Shown: piece after piece, positions 23,338 through 32,227 of the stretch
Layout: the number at the start of each line of letters is the position of its first letter
Position numbering within the stretch: position 1 is the stretch's first letter
Origin: Saprospira grandis
GTDB lineage: Bacteria; Bacteroidota; Bacteroidia; Chitinophagales; Saprospiraceae
Reading direction: 5' to 3'
NCBI RefSeq assembly: GCF_027594745.1
Contig: NZ_CP110854.1
Location: 992,001-1,056,000, forward strand
DNA length: 64,000 bases
Notes under the pieces: model-generated
What the model was told of the DNA's origin: nothing
The model's database searches: none
What the model saw: only the letters and a program-made list of their open reading frames with translations
Translations under genes and position numbers: made by a program

Positions 23338-26115
23338 ATGCGACCATTAAAATTTATTTGGCTGAGCATCAGCCTACTGTTTCTTTTAGCCGCTTGTAAG
23401 ACCAAAGATGGCGCCACCACAGGGCTGGGCAAGGCCTACCATAATGTAACTGGCCGCTACAATGCCTATTATAATGCAGGCCTCTTGGTCGATGAAAGTT
23501 TTAAGAGCTTGAATCAGGCACATCGAGACAACTACAATCAGTTGCTGGCCCTTTATCCCTATGCCGCAGCAGAATCGGGGCAGGCGGTTTCTCCAGCCTT
23601 AGATAATGCCATTAAGAAATGCGCCATCAATATTGAGCTACACCGCCCTAGCCATTGGGTAGATGATAGCTATTTTTTGATTGGGCAGTCAGAGTTTTTG
23701 AAGCAAGAATATGAGAAATCTGCGGAGACCTTTAAGTACATTGTAGACAAATACAATCCCGATAAGTCTCTATCTGCCATGACGCCTGATGAGCGCAAAG
23801 CTTATAAGAAAAAAGAGAGGGCAAAAAAGAAGAAAAAGAAAAAGCGGAGAAAAAAACGTCGTCGGAAGAAGCGCAGAAAAAAGCGCTCGAAGAAGAAAAA
23901 GAGCAGTAAAAAGACAGAGAAAAAAGCTGCGGAGGAAGAAGATATTAGTGAGTTAGACCCTCCCTCCTATTTCCTCAAGCATCCGCCAGTACGTTATGAG
24001 GCCATGCTTTGGTTGGCCAAAAGTTATGTAGAATTGGGCCGTCATGATGAGGCCGGGACCTACCTTCGTTTGTTATTGGAAGACGGTCGGGTGCGCCGCA
24101 AAATCAAGGCTGAGGCCCATGCCGTTTTGGCCCATAGTTGGTTGATGCGCAAAGAATACGAAAAGGCGATTCTAGACTTGGAACAAGCCATAGAACTAAC
24201 CAGAGGCAAGCGAAAAAAGAACCGCTATGTCTATGTTTTGGCGCAGCTTTATGAGCAGCAGGGGCAAAGTAAACTGGCCATGGATACCTATAAGCGGGTG
24301 CTTCGGTTGCGCCCCAAATATGAGATGGAATTTAATGCTCGTTTGAAAAGAGCGACCAATGCCGCTTCGGTAGAAGACCGAAAATTCAATCCAGAATACG
24401 CCCTTAAGCGTATGCTGAGAGAAGGCAAAAATGCCGAATACAAGGACCAGATTTACTTTGCTTTGGCCCAGGTACAATTTAGAGCTGGCAGTGAAGAAAA
24501 TGGTATCTTGGCTTTAAAGCAAGCTATGGCCAACAGTCCAGAAGGTAGTTTCCAAAGAGCAGAAGCTGCCTATATGTTGGCAGAACTATACTACAAGCGC
24601 AAGGAATATATTCCAGCCTACAACTACTACGACACCACCAGCAGAAGCATGCAAAAGGCCGATGAACGTCTGGCCGCAGTAACTGCCCGAACGCAGCAGC
24701 TTAAGGACTTGGCGACTAATATGCAAACCTATGAGCTCAAAGATAGCTTATTGATGGTGAGCAATTGGCCCTATGAAAAGCAGCGGGAATGGGTGCAGCA
24801 AGAGCGTAAAGAAGAACTAGAAGCAGCCAATGCCAGCCAGGACAAAAAACCTGTGGCGGGGCCTTCCGTCATCAATGCCAATAAAATGGCAAAATCTAAT
24901 TTTGCGCTTTACAATGCCAGCCAGCTCAAGCGTGGTGAGCGCGACTTTAAGAAGCGTTGGGGAGATCGTCCTTGGGCCGACAACTGGCGGCGCAGCAGTG
25001 GCGATGGCTTTGATACAGAAGGGCCAGATTTTGCTAGCAATGAGTTGCCGCCCGTTACTGAGCAAGATGTGAGTAATTTCCTCAAAAAATCGGGCGTCCC
25101 TGCAGATGAGGCCAGCAAAAAGGCCGCAGAAAAAGAGCTCAGAGATGCCCTATTTATGGTGGCGACCCTTTACTATGAGCGTTTGGGAGAAAATCAGTTG
25201 TCGCTTAATAAATTTAAGGAGCTGCAGGAGCGTTTTCCAGGACATCCTAGAGAACTAGAGGCCTTATTTAGCATGTACAACATTGCGGGTGCAACTGGCC
25301 AAACGGCCCTAGCAGCAGAATGTAAGCGGCGGATTTTGGACCAATATGCCGATTCCGATATTGCCAAATCATTGCAAGACCCCAATTTCCTCAATGCCAA
25401 AGAGAAAGAACTCAAGGCCATCAATGCAGACTATGAGCGGATTTATGCCATGATTCGGGCAGGAAAATCAGAAGCGGCCTATGCTGATCTAGAAAAAGTG
25501 GCTAAAAAATATGGGGCCAATAATCCCCTAAAAGCTCGTTTTGCCTTATTGGGCGCCATTTGCCAAGGCGGTATGCAGGGACAAAAGGCCTATGTACAAG
25601 CCCTGCGAGCAGTGGTCACTAGCTTTCCCAATACAGATGAAGAGAAAAAGGCCAAAGAAATGATTGCCATTTTGACCGGAGAAGAGGTTAAAGGCAGCGG
25701 AAAGAAGCCCATTGCTGCTGGAGAAACCGATGAAGAGCTCAACAAAATCTTTGAGAATGATTTGGCTCAGGGCCACTACATCCTCATTAGTTTTGACAAT
25801 CCCTCGGCCAAGGTCAATAGCTTTAAGGGAGCAATAAGCAACTACAATAAAAAATATTATAGCCTGCTTCGTTTGAATGTATCGAGCCTGATGTTGGACG
25901 GCAAATTTCCCACCCTTATTGTTCGTAAGTTCAAAACGGGTAAAGAGGCCCAAGAATACTATAAAACCGTAGAAGGAAACAAAGAGTTTTTGGGCGAAGA
26001 TGCACCAGCGCATCAGGTCTATTTTATTGGTCAGAATAACTACCGCACCATTTTGCAAAAGCGCAATTTTGCCGATTACAAGCGCTTTTTTGCGCAAACC
26101 TATCAGAATAACTAG
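23338..26115 (+). CDS. PorW/SprE-like gliding-motility TPR lipoprotein
   Basis: The protein has 925 residues. The N-terminus ends in lipobox LLAAC (Cys about 20). The following 'GKAYHNVTGRYNAYYNAGLLVDESFKSL' and 'RPSHWVDDSYFLIGQSEFLKQEYEKSAETFKYIV' are close to the SprE/PorW family, which couples the type IX secretion motor to its substrates in Bacteroidota. TPR repeats fill most of the length, and the C-terminal 110 residues contain 'HYILISFDNPSAKVNSFKGAISNYNK' typical of this family. Unusual: a run of about 40 nearly pure Lys/Arg residues near 160-200. It is likely an outer-membrane lipoprotein of the T9SS machinery and monocistronic. Confidence 0.88.
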   Translation: MRPLKFIWLSISLLFLLAACKTKDGATTGLGKAYHNVTGRYNAYYNAGLLVDESFKSLNQAHRDNYNQLLALYPYAAAESGQAVSPALDNAIKKCAINIELHRPSHWVDDSYFLIGQSEFLKQEYEKSAETFKYIVDKYNPDKSLSAMTPDERKAYKKKERAKKKKKKKRRKKRRRKKRRKKRSKKKKSSKKTEKKAAEEEDISELDPPSYFLKHPPVRYEAMLWLAKSYVELGRHDEAGTYLRLLLEDGRVRRKIKAEAHAVLAHSWLMRKEYEKAILDLEQAIELTRGKRKKNRYVYVLAQLYEQQGQSKLAMDTYKRVLRLRPKYEMEFNARLKRATNAASVEDRKFNPEYALKRMLREGKNAEYKDQIYFALAQVQFRAGSEENGILALKQAMANSPEGSFQRAEAAYMLAELYYKRKEYIPAYNYYDTTSRSMQKADERLAAVTARTQQLKDLATNMQTYELKDSLLMVSNWPYEKQREWVQQERKEELEAANASQDKKPVAGPSVINANKMAKSNFALYNASQLKRGERDFKKRWGDRPWADNWRRSSGDGFDTEGPDFASNELPPVTEQDVSNFLKKSGVPADEASKKAAEKELRDALFMVATLYYERLGENQLSLNKFKELQERFPGHPRELEALFSMYNIAGATGQTALAAECKRRILDQYADSDIAKSLQDPNFLNAKEKELKAINADYERIYAMIRAGKSEAAYADLEKVAKKYGANNPLKARFALLGAICQGGMQGQKAYVQALRAVVTSFPNTDEEKKAKEMIAILTGEEVKGSGKKPIAAGETDEELNKIFENDLAQGHYILISFDNPSAKVNSFKGAISNYNKKYYSLLRLNVSSLMLDGKFPTLIVRKFKTGKEAQEYYKTVEGNKEFLGEDAPAHQVYFIGQNNYRTILQKRNFADYKRFFAQTYQNN

Positions 26116-26134
26116 AAGTCTTCTAGTTAAGGAT

Positions 26135-26171
26135 AAAAAAGCTTGTCGAACGAATCGACAAGCTTTTTTTT
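26135..26171 (+). terminator. Terminator after the PorW/SprE gene
   Basis: Stem AAAAGCTTGTCG/CGACAAGCTTTT with T8 following. A second palindrome, ACTAGAAGTCTTCTAGT, lies just before it at 26111-26127. Confidence 0.9.
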
Positions 26172-26331
26172 GTGCCAAAAATGGCAACATCTAGACAACT
26201 AAAACTAGCGTAATTGGCCAAAACGCTAGACCCTTTACATTTTTTATGATAAGTAGTATTTTAGTCTACATTCCATATAAATCAGCGAATAGCTAAAGAT
26301 TGATTAAATTGGCTAGCTCAAGCCTTATCCT

Positions 26332-28557
26332 ATGAAAAAGTATTTACTCTTTATTTATTTACTAGCGCTCCCCTACTTTGGGTATAGCCAACAAGCTACT
26401 CTAGACAGTTTAAGGACCATAAAAGCTGAACAGCTCTCTACGGAAGCTAGATACAGCTACTACAAAGAACTGGGCCGACAGGCGGAGAAGCTCAGACAAT
26501 TTGAGGAAGCCTTTTCGGCTTATGAGCAAGGAGAGCATTTAGCTAAAAAAAAGGAAAACTGGAGTGAGCTGGTCGGCTTTATCTCTTTAAGGGGACAACT
26601 ACTTTTGGACCGAGAGCAGCTATTGGCCGCCATGCAAGCCTTTGAGGAAGCCATTAGCTTGATGCGGGATAAAGTCAGTCAGGAAGAAATCAACAACTAC
26701 ATTTACATTGACATTGGCAACCTCTACTACAAGCGGGGCTATGGAGAAGAGGCCCAAAAGTACTATCAGTATGCTTTGGCAGGTTTTGAGCGGCAAAAAG
26801 ATGTGAGTGGAATCAGCTTAGCTTATCGGAATTTGGCCTTAATCTATAAGCGTCTAAAGATGGCTGACTCCATGTTTGCGGTTTTAGACAAATCGGCTCC
26901 CTATATACAAGAGGACCAACTACTGGAACAATTTAATCTTTTGACCTACTACGGTTTTGCTCATCATTTAGAAAAAGCCTATGGTAAGGCCGTAGATTAT
27001 GCAAAACGGGCTTTAGTTTTGGCCCAAGAGCGTGCTGCGCAACTCGGTCCACAAATTGGTTTGGCCCATTTGAACCTAGCCGTTTATTTAGAGCGAGACA
27101 GCAACTACCTAGCTTCGGTAGCACATTATGACAGTGCCTTAGTTTATCTTCCGATTAAAGACTTTATTCTGATCAATAAAGCTAGTGCTTTATTGCGGGC
27201 AGAAAAGACAAGTAGCGCCATGCAGATTATTCAGCGCTTAGATCAGGAAGAGCGTTTGCAGGCCATGCAAGAAAATGAGAGACGTAAGGCTTGGGAAGTT
27301 TTCATACGAGCCTATGAAGCCAACAAGCAGCCTCAGCAAGCTCTGTTTTATGCTAAAGTTTATAATCAGTACCTTCAGGACAGGAAGCAGGCGCCCAACA
27401 TGCTTCGGGAGTTAGAAATTGGGCAGGCGGCCATTAGCTTAAAAAAGGATATAGAGTTGCGAGAGCAGGAAGCCGAGCTGCGTTATGAGCAGGCATTAAG
27501 AGAAGAAAAAGAGGCGTATAATCGGCTGTATTTATCAGCTTTAGTGGCCTTGTTGCTTTTATTATCTTTCTTATTTTGGCTCTATAAGCAATTGGCCAAA
27601 AACAGGAGTTTGCTTAGGGAGAGCTATGCGCAGTTGCAGCAATACAGCAAAAACCAAGATCAGCTCTATGCTATTTTGGCCCATGACCTGCGGCGGCCCT
27701 TTGGGCAGCTATTGCAGGCTAACCAAAGTTTGGCCCAGGCGGTGGTGGGCAGCCGTTGGCAAAAATGGGGGCAGCAGGCGGAAGAATCGGCCCAGAACCT
27801 CTACTATCTTTTTGAGGAACTTCTAGCTTGGATCAAGCAGCAACAGGGGGGAATTCGGCCACAGCTACAGCTCCACAAATGGGAGCAATTGCAAGCTGAC
27901 CTTTTGGCCCCACTTCAGTTGCAGCTGGCCGACAAGCAAATCAGCTTAGTGGTCCAAGCGCCTCCTCAGGCCGAAATTTATACCGATGCTTACCTTTTGC
28001 AAACCATCTTGCGCAACCTGATGAGCAATGCCATCCGCTTTAGTCCAGAAAAAGGCCAAATTCATTTAAGATTGCAAGCAAAAGAAAATGGCTTTTGCTT
28101 AGCCATCCAAGATAAGGGCGAGGGATTGAGTGAGCAAGCTTTGGAACAACTCTTTGAGCAGCAATTGAGTGGAAACAACGGCTTGGGCTTATCTTTGGTC
28201 CAGGGTTTTGTGCAGCTTTTGGATGGAAAAATTAGTGCGGAGAACCAAAATGGGCTCTTGATTTCCATCTTTTTGCCCCAAGAAGAAATGGGGACTTTTG
28301 CGGCCCAGCAGAGCAAGCAGCAACAATTTGGGCAGGCCCCTTCGATGCAGCAACTAACCGCTGCTCCTGAGCTTCTCCAGGAGTTGGAGGCGCTCAATGC
28401 CTATGAAGTGGGTCGACTTTACCAACTTCGGCAAGAGCAGGCTGCAGATGGCCCCATTTATCAGGCCCTAAACAGATTGTTGCAGTTGCAGTATCAGGCT
28501 AAAACCGCCGACTTTGAGACCGAAAAGCAGCAGTTAATTGCTAGATTAGTGGCTTAG
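26332..28557 (+). CDS. TPR sensor histidine kinase
   Basis: The protein has 741 residues. Signal peptide (ending 'GYSQQ'), TPR-type repeats to residue about 380, a coiled coil, one membrane helix (about 397-418, 'LSALVALLLLLSFLFWLY'), then a kinase core: H-box 'ILAHDLRRPFGQLL' with His451, N-box 'NLMSNAIRFSPEKGQIH', G1 'IQDKGEGLS', G2 'NGLGLSLVQGFV'. About 90 extra Gln/Leu-rich residues follow the ATPase domain. The periplasmic TPR sensor plus one span is a common Bacteroidota design. It pairs with the response regulator 38 bases downstream; the signal is unknown. Confidence 0.92.
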   Translation: MKKYLLFIYLLALPYFGYSQQATLDSLRTIKAEQLSTEARYSYYKELGRQAEKLRQFEEAFSAYEQGEHLAKKKENWSELVGFISLRGQLLLDREQLLAAMQAFEEAISLMRDKVSQEEINNYIYIDIGNLYYKRGYGEEAQKYYQYALAGFERQKDVSGISLAYRNLALIYKRLKMADSMFAVLDKSAPYIQEDQLLEQFNLLTYYGFAHHLEKAYGKAVDYAKRALVLAQERAAQLGPQIGLAHLNLAVYLERDSNYLASVAHYDSALVYLPIKDFILINKASALLRAEKTSSAMQIIQRLDQEERLQAMQENERRKAWEVFIRAYEANKQPQQALFYAKVYNQYLQDRKQAPNMLRELEIGQAAISLKKDIELREQEAELRYEQALREEKEAYNRLYLSALVALLLLLSFLFWLYKQLAKNRSLLRESYAQLQQYSKNQDQLYAILAHDLRRPFGQLLQANQSLAQAVVGSRWQKWGQQAEESAQNLYYLFEELLAWIKQQQGGIRPQLQLHKWEQLQADLLAPLQLQLADKQISLVVQAPPQAEIYTDAYLLQTILRNLMSNAIRFSPEKGQIHLRLQAKENGFCLAIQDKGEGLSEQALEQLFEQQLSGNNGLGLSLVQGFVQLLDGKISAENQNGLLISIFLPQEEMGTFAAQQSKQQQFGQAPSMQQLTAAPELLQELEALNAYEVGRLYQLRQEQAADGPIYQALNRLLQLQYQAKTADFETEKQQLIARLVA

Positions 28558-28595
28558 GCTATTTTTCCCCTCATCAAATCAGAACATCATCTAAA

Positions 28596-29456
28596 ATGTA
28601 TAAAATTCTCCTCGTAGACGATCAGCCACAATATATTGAGCAGGTATTACAGGCCCTGCATCCTCGGGCACAAGATTACCAACTCCTTTTTGCCAACAAT
28701 GGGCAAAGAGCTTTGGACCTTTTAAAAGAACTAGCCGTAGATCTCATTTTATTGGATTGGGATATGCCCGTACTCAATGGATTAGAAACCCTAAAGGTTT
28801 TAAAATCAACAGAGGGGCTGATGGATATTCCAGTAATTATGCATACTGGGGTGCATACGGCCAGCAAAGACCTACAACAGGCATTTGAATTGGGCGCCAT
28901 AGATTTTCTGCGCAAACCGGTAGATGCGACAGAACTGTTGGCCCGTTTGGAAAATGTTTTGAGTCGACAGGCCTATATGCAAGAAACCCTTAGACTAGAG
29001 AGTGAAAAAGCAGATTTATGCTTGGAGTTAAAGCAAAAAGAGCTCTTGCTTTATGCGATCTGGCTAGAAGAAAAGAATGGGTTTTTGAAAAAATTTGAGC
29101 GGGAGTTGGGCGAATTTGTGCAAGAGCAAGCCCATGCAGAAGTTCGGAAGCGGGGACAGCTCCTTCTTCGTCAGTTACAACAAGAGATACAGGCCAAGAG
29201 CCAATGGGAGGGACTAAGAAATAAGGTCAATAAAACCTATGAGGATTTTTTGCGGCAGTTTGAGGAGAAGCATCCACAGCTTTCTGTTGGGGACCTGAAG
29301 TTGGCGGCCTTGATTCGGGTGAAGTCGCCCAACCAAGAGATTGCGGATAGTTTGCATATTGCGCTAGACTCGGTGAGTAAGAAGAAGCTGCGTTTGCGGA
29401 ACAAGCTGGGGTTTTCCTCTTCTGCAGATTTGGAGCAGTACATTCTTGATTTTTAG
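28596..29456 (+). CDS. Response regulator with C-terminal helix-turn-helix
   Basis: The protein has 286 residues. The receiver domain spans 1-125: acidic pocket 'LLVDDQPQ', phospho-acceptor Asp54 in 'LILLDWDMPVLNG', Thr in 'VIMHTGVHTA', and Lys in 'DFLRKPVDA'. A coiled-coil connector follows (about 130-210), then a LuxR/GerE-like HTH: 'KSPNQEIADSLHIALDSVSKKKLRLRNKLG'. It is probably phosphorylated by the kinase encoded just upstream and binds DNA directly; the target genes are unknown. The long coiled-coil linker suggests dimer-driven control. Confidence 0.92.
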   Translation: MYKILLVDDQPQYIEQVLQALHPRAQDYQLLFANNGQRALDLLKELAVDLILLDWDMPVLNGLETLKVLKSTEGLMDIPVIMHTGVHTASKDLQQAFELGAIDFLRKPVDATELLARLENVLSRQAYMQETLRLESEKADLCLELKQKELLLYAIWLEEKNGFLKKFERELGEFVQEQAHAEVRKRGQLLLRQLQQEIQAKSQWEGLRNKVNKTYEDFLRQFEEKHPQLSVGDLKLAALIRVKSPNQEIADSLHIALDSVSKKKLRLRNKLGFSSSADLEQYILDF

Positions 29457-29460
29457 CCCA

Positions 29461-29742
29461 AGCGCCCCCCTGAGGGATTCCTTAGGGAATCCCGAGGAGG
29501 GGTGGGTGGGCGGGGACCTATTGACGGATGAGGAGCGAAGCGACGAATGCCGCTTTTGGGGAGGACTGGCGGCCGAAGATGGATCTGTTGAGCTAGGCCA
29601 GTTGTTGAGCGGCCCAGCGCTGCGGCGGGGTGGCCGGCAGGCCAGACCGAGTTTTTGAGCGCAGCGAAAAAACGAAGGGCCGAGCGAATAGCGAGCCCCA
29701 AAGCATAGCGGCGGCCAGCGAAGCTGGCCGCGGGCCCCAAGA
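29461..29742 (-). repeat. GGCCCC-family repeat, copy 10 (subfamily c, long form)
   Basis: It begins 5 bases after the response-regulator stop. It carries the GGATTCCTTAGGGAATCC palindrome, the GGGTGGGCGGGG tract and the TGAGGAGCGAAGCGACGAAT module, as in copy 2. Confidence 0.9.
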
Positions 29743-29745
29743 AAA

Positions 29746-29776
29746 ACAAAAAACCACTCCCTAAAATAGGAAGTGG
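29746..29776 (-). terminator. Terminator after the broken T9SS cargo gene
   Basis: On the minus strand AACCACTTCC pairs with GGGAGTGGTT (one mismatch) and is followed by T6. Confidence 0.7.
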
Positions 29777-29817
29777 TTCGATAAAGCACCTGAGAGGTGG
29801 CTATCAGCTATAATTTA

Positions 29818-31894
29818 TTACTGTTTGACCACAGTAAGCTGAATTTGTTCATTGGCTTGTTGGAGCTGCAAAATGTAGGTTCCTGCGGGTAAATCGGCCA
29901 TAGAAAGGCTAGCTAAGCGGCCGCCCATTTGCTCTTCTTGCAAAACTAACTGGCCCATCAAATTGTAGAGACGAAGCTGTAGGGGCTGCTGCTCTAAATC
30001 AGAGAGATCAATATAGACCTCATTATGGCTTGGATTGGGGTAAACCTTTAGTTGGCTCCAGCTATAGCTAGTTCCGCCCGCGCCAAAAAGGGCAAGGCTG
30101 TCGCCAGGGCAAAGCTGGTTGGGATTAGACAAACTCAAGTCAGGAGCAATACTTACTGCAGGTAGTGCAAAAACATCTACAAAAATACTGGCCGTATTCT
30201 CGCAGCCATTAGCATCGGTGGCTGTTACGGTATAACTTTGAGCTGATTGAGGCGTAAAAGATTGACCATCTACTACCCCATTGTCCCAACTATAACTACT
30301 CGCTCCGCTAGCGCTGAGGATCATGCTTTCTCCAAAGCAAATGCCATTATTGGCTGGCCCATGTAGCTGAACTTGAGGTAAGCTATTCACCACAATAGTT
30401 GTTGTGGCCGTATCGCGGCAACCATTGGCATCGGTACCAATAACCGTATAATCATCGGTGCTGTCTGGCGCAAAGTTTTGCCCATTGGCCAAGCCCTGCG
30501 GCCAGCTGTAAGTCAAAGAAGTAGGCGCCTGAATCTGTACAGAGTCTCCAGCACAAATTGCAGAAGCAGAAGGCTGCAAACTGACATTAGGCAGACTGTA
30601 AACGCTTAGCCATAGACTATCGCTAGCGCTACAGTTGCTGCTGTTATCTGTAGCCACCACCGTATAATAAGCCGATTGAGCAGGCTGAAAAGGCTGTGCA
30701 TTTTGTACGCTATTGTTCCAAAGGTAACTGTCTGCCCCAGAAGCCGTCAAACTAACCGACTCCCCCAGACAAACTGCCGTATCAGAGGCAGCTAACTGAA
30801 TAGTTGGAGCCGCATTAATTGTAATCTGAATACTGTCCACATCCTTACAGCCCAAAGCATCGGTAGCCGTTACCTTATAATAAGCCGACTGGCTAGGCAC
30901 AAATGCCATCCCATTGCTCTGCCCAGAACTCCACTGATAACTACTCACTACATCAAAACTGCGACATTCTGCCTCTAAAATCAAACTATCCCCAGCACAA
31001 AGCGCTGTGGCCGAGCTGTTGATCTGAACAATCTGAAGCGGGTTATTCGTAAAGTGTATAACTACTTGATTAGACATCTGCCCTCTATATCTTGGCGCTC
31101 CATCTACCCAAACCGCAGTGCTGTCTGCATTCTCAAATTGACTATTAGCCAAGGGGGTAGTCGGCGAAATATCATGTACAGAATTCCCCTGCCCCTCTTC
31201 AAAGTTGTAAAAGTAAGCCAAATCCGTATCTGTAGAGTCTGTTCCATTGGCCATATCATCCTGAATCTCGGCCAAACTCAACGGGCGAGACCAAAAACTG
31301 AGCTCGTCTATACCCACTCCTAAATGTCCCTGACGACTGCCGTTTACCCAACCATGTCCAATAAAACAAGTATCCAAACCCGTCTCTAAGGCCGGAATTA
31401 CCTTGCTCGCATCCAAAATCCCATCAATGTAAATATTCACTTCATTGGTGAAAGGTATTGATATACCCAAAATTAGGCCCTGTTGGAGTAATCTTTATCC
31501 AGCCCATCAAACTAAAATCTCCAGAACTAATGTCAGGATTTGGGTGGATCTCGATCGCATCATCCATCTCATCCAACTCTACGCCTATGCCCGGCGCTAC
31601 CGCATCTACATAAAAACTGTCCGTCCGATAAGGAAAAACCGTAAACTGTATGGCAGACCCTGTTCCCTGTACCGGCCCATCCATCACCGCATCATTGGTC
31701 GCAGAACGCAAATAATAAGCGGTCTTTATCTGAGAATTGGCCAAAGTAACCGTAACCGACTGACCCGATCCACATGCAACACTGTCACTAGCCGTAATCA
31801 CATAAGGAGTAATCGGCGCCCCGCCTATCTGTTGGCTCCAAGCTACGCTCCCCCCCAAAAGGAAAAGGAGCAGTGGGTAAAAATAATTTTTCAT
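29818..31894 (-). pseudogene. T9SS-secreted LamG/Ig-like repeat protein broken by a frameshift
   Basis: The 5' part (ATG 31894, signal peptide MKNYFYPLLLFLLGGSVAWSQ) ends at a stop near 31442 in 'FGYINTFHQ'. The 3' part in another frame resumes at 'TNEVNIYIDGILDASK', the last third of a LamG/concanavalin-like domain. About 40-50 residues of LamG between 'SLMGWIKITPTGPN' and 'NIYIDG' are absent, so a deletion and not a single-base slip is likely. Downstream lie five Ig/PKD-like repeats, each with 'CAGDS/CLGES...SYSW' and 'YTVTATDANGC', then a type A T9SS sorting domain ('VYPNPSHNEVYIDL...GTYILQL'). The last repeat is cut after SYSWSQ and joined straight to the sorting domain. Probably an adhesin or surface protein before its loss. 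Confidence 0.75.
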
Positions 31895-32039
31895 AGCTAA
31901 TCTATTTTGATGAAATAACAACGTACTTCAAGTACCCTACAAAGAAGCCACATAAACCACACATCCTCCTCATTTTCAACTAGACCCCAAGCGGACCACA
32001 AAGAGACATCCAGCGGACATGCCTGTTTTTTTAGCTGTT

Positions 32040-32168
32040 TTTTTGGGGCCTCCGCTGCGGCCTAAAGGCCTTGCGGCGCTACGTTTCGCAGCTCGCTGTT
32101 CGCTCGGCCCTTCGGCGGCTTCGCCGCCTCGGTCTGGCCTGCGGCCACTGCTGCACATCGCTAGGCCA
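32040..32168 (+). repeat. GGCCCC-family repeat, copy 11 (subfamily a)
   Basis: Sits between the two T9SS cargo genes, 146 bases upstream of the broken gene's start, with its CATCGCTAGGCC end toward the terminator of the next gene. Confidence 0.9.
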
Positions 32169-32171
32169 AAT

Positions 32172-32206
32172 AAAAAGAGACTACTGGCCTTGGCCAGTAG
32201 TCTCGC
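32172..32206 (-). terminator. Terminator after the SprB-repeat gene
   Basis: Perfect 13-bp stem GAGACTACTGGCC/GGCCAGTAGTCTC followed by T5 on the minus strand. Confidence 0.9.
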
Positions 32207-32227
32207 GCATAGCTAGTTGTTGTCCAA

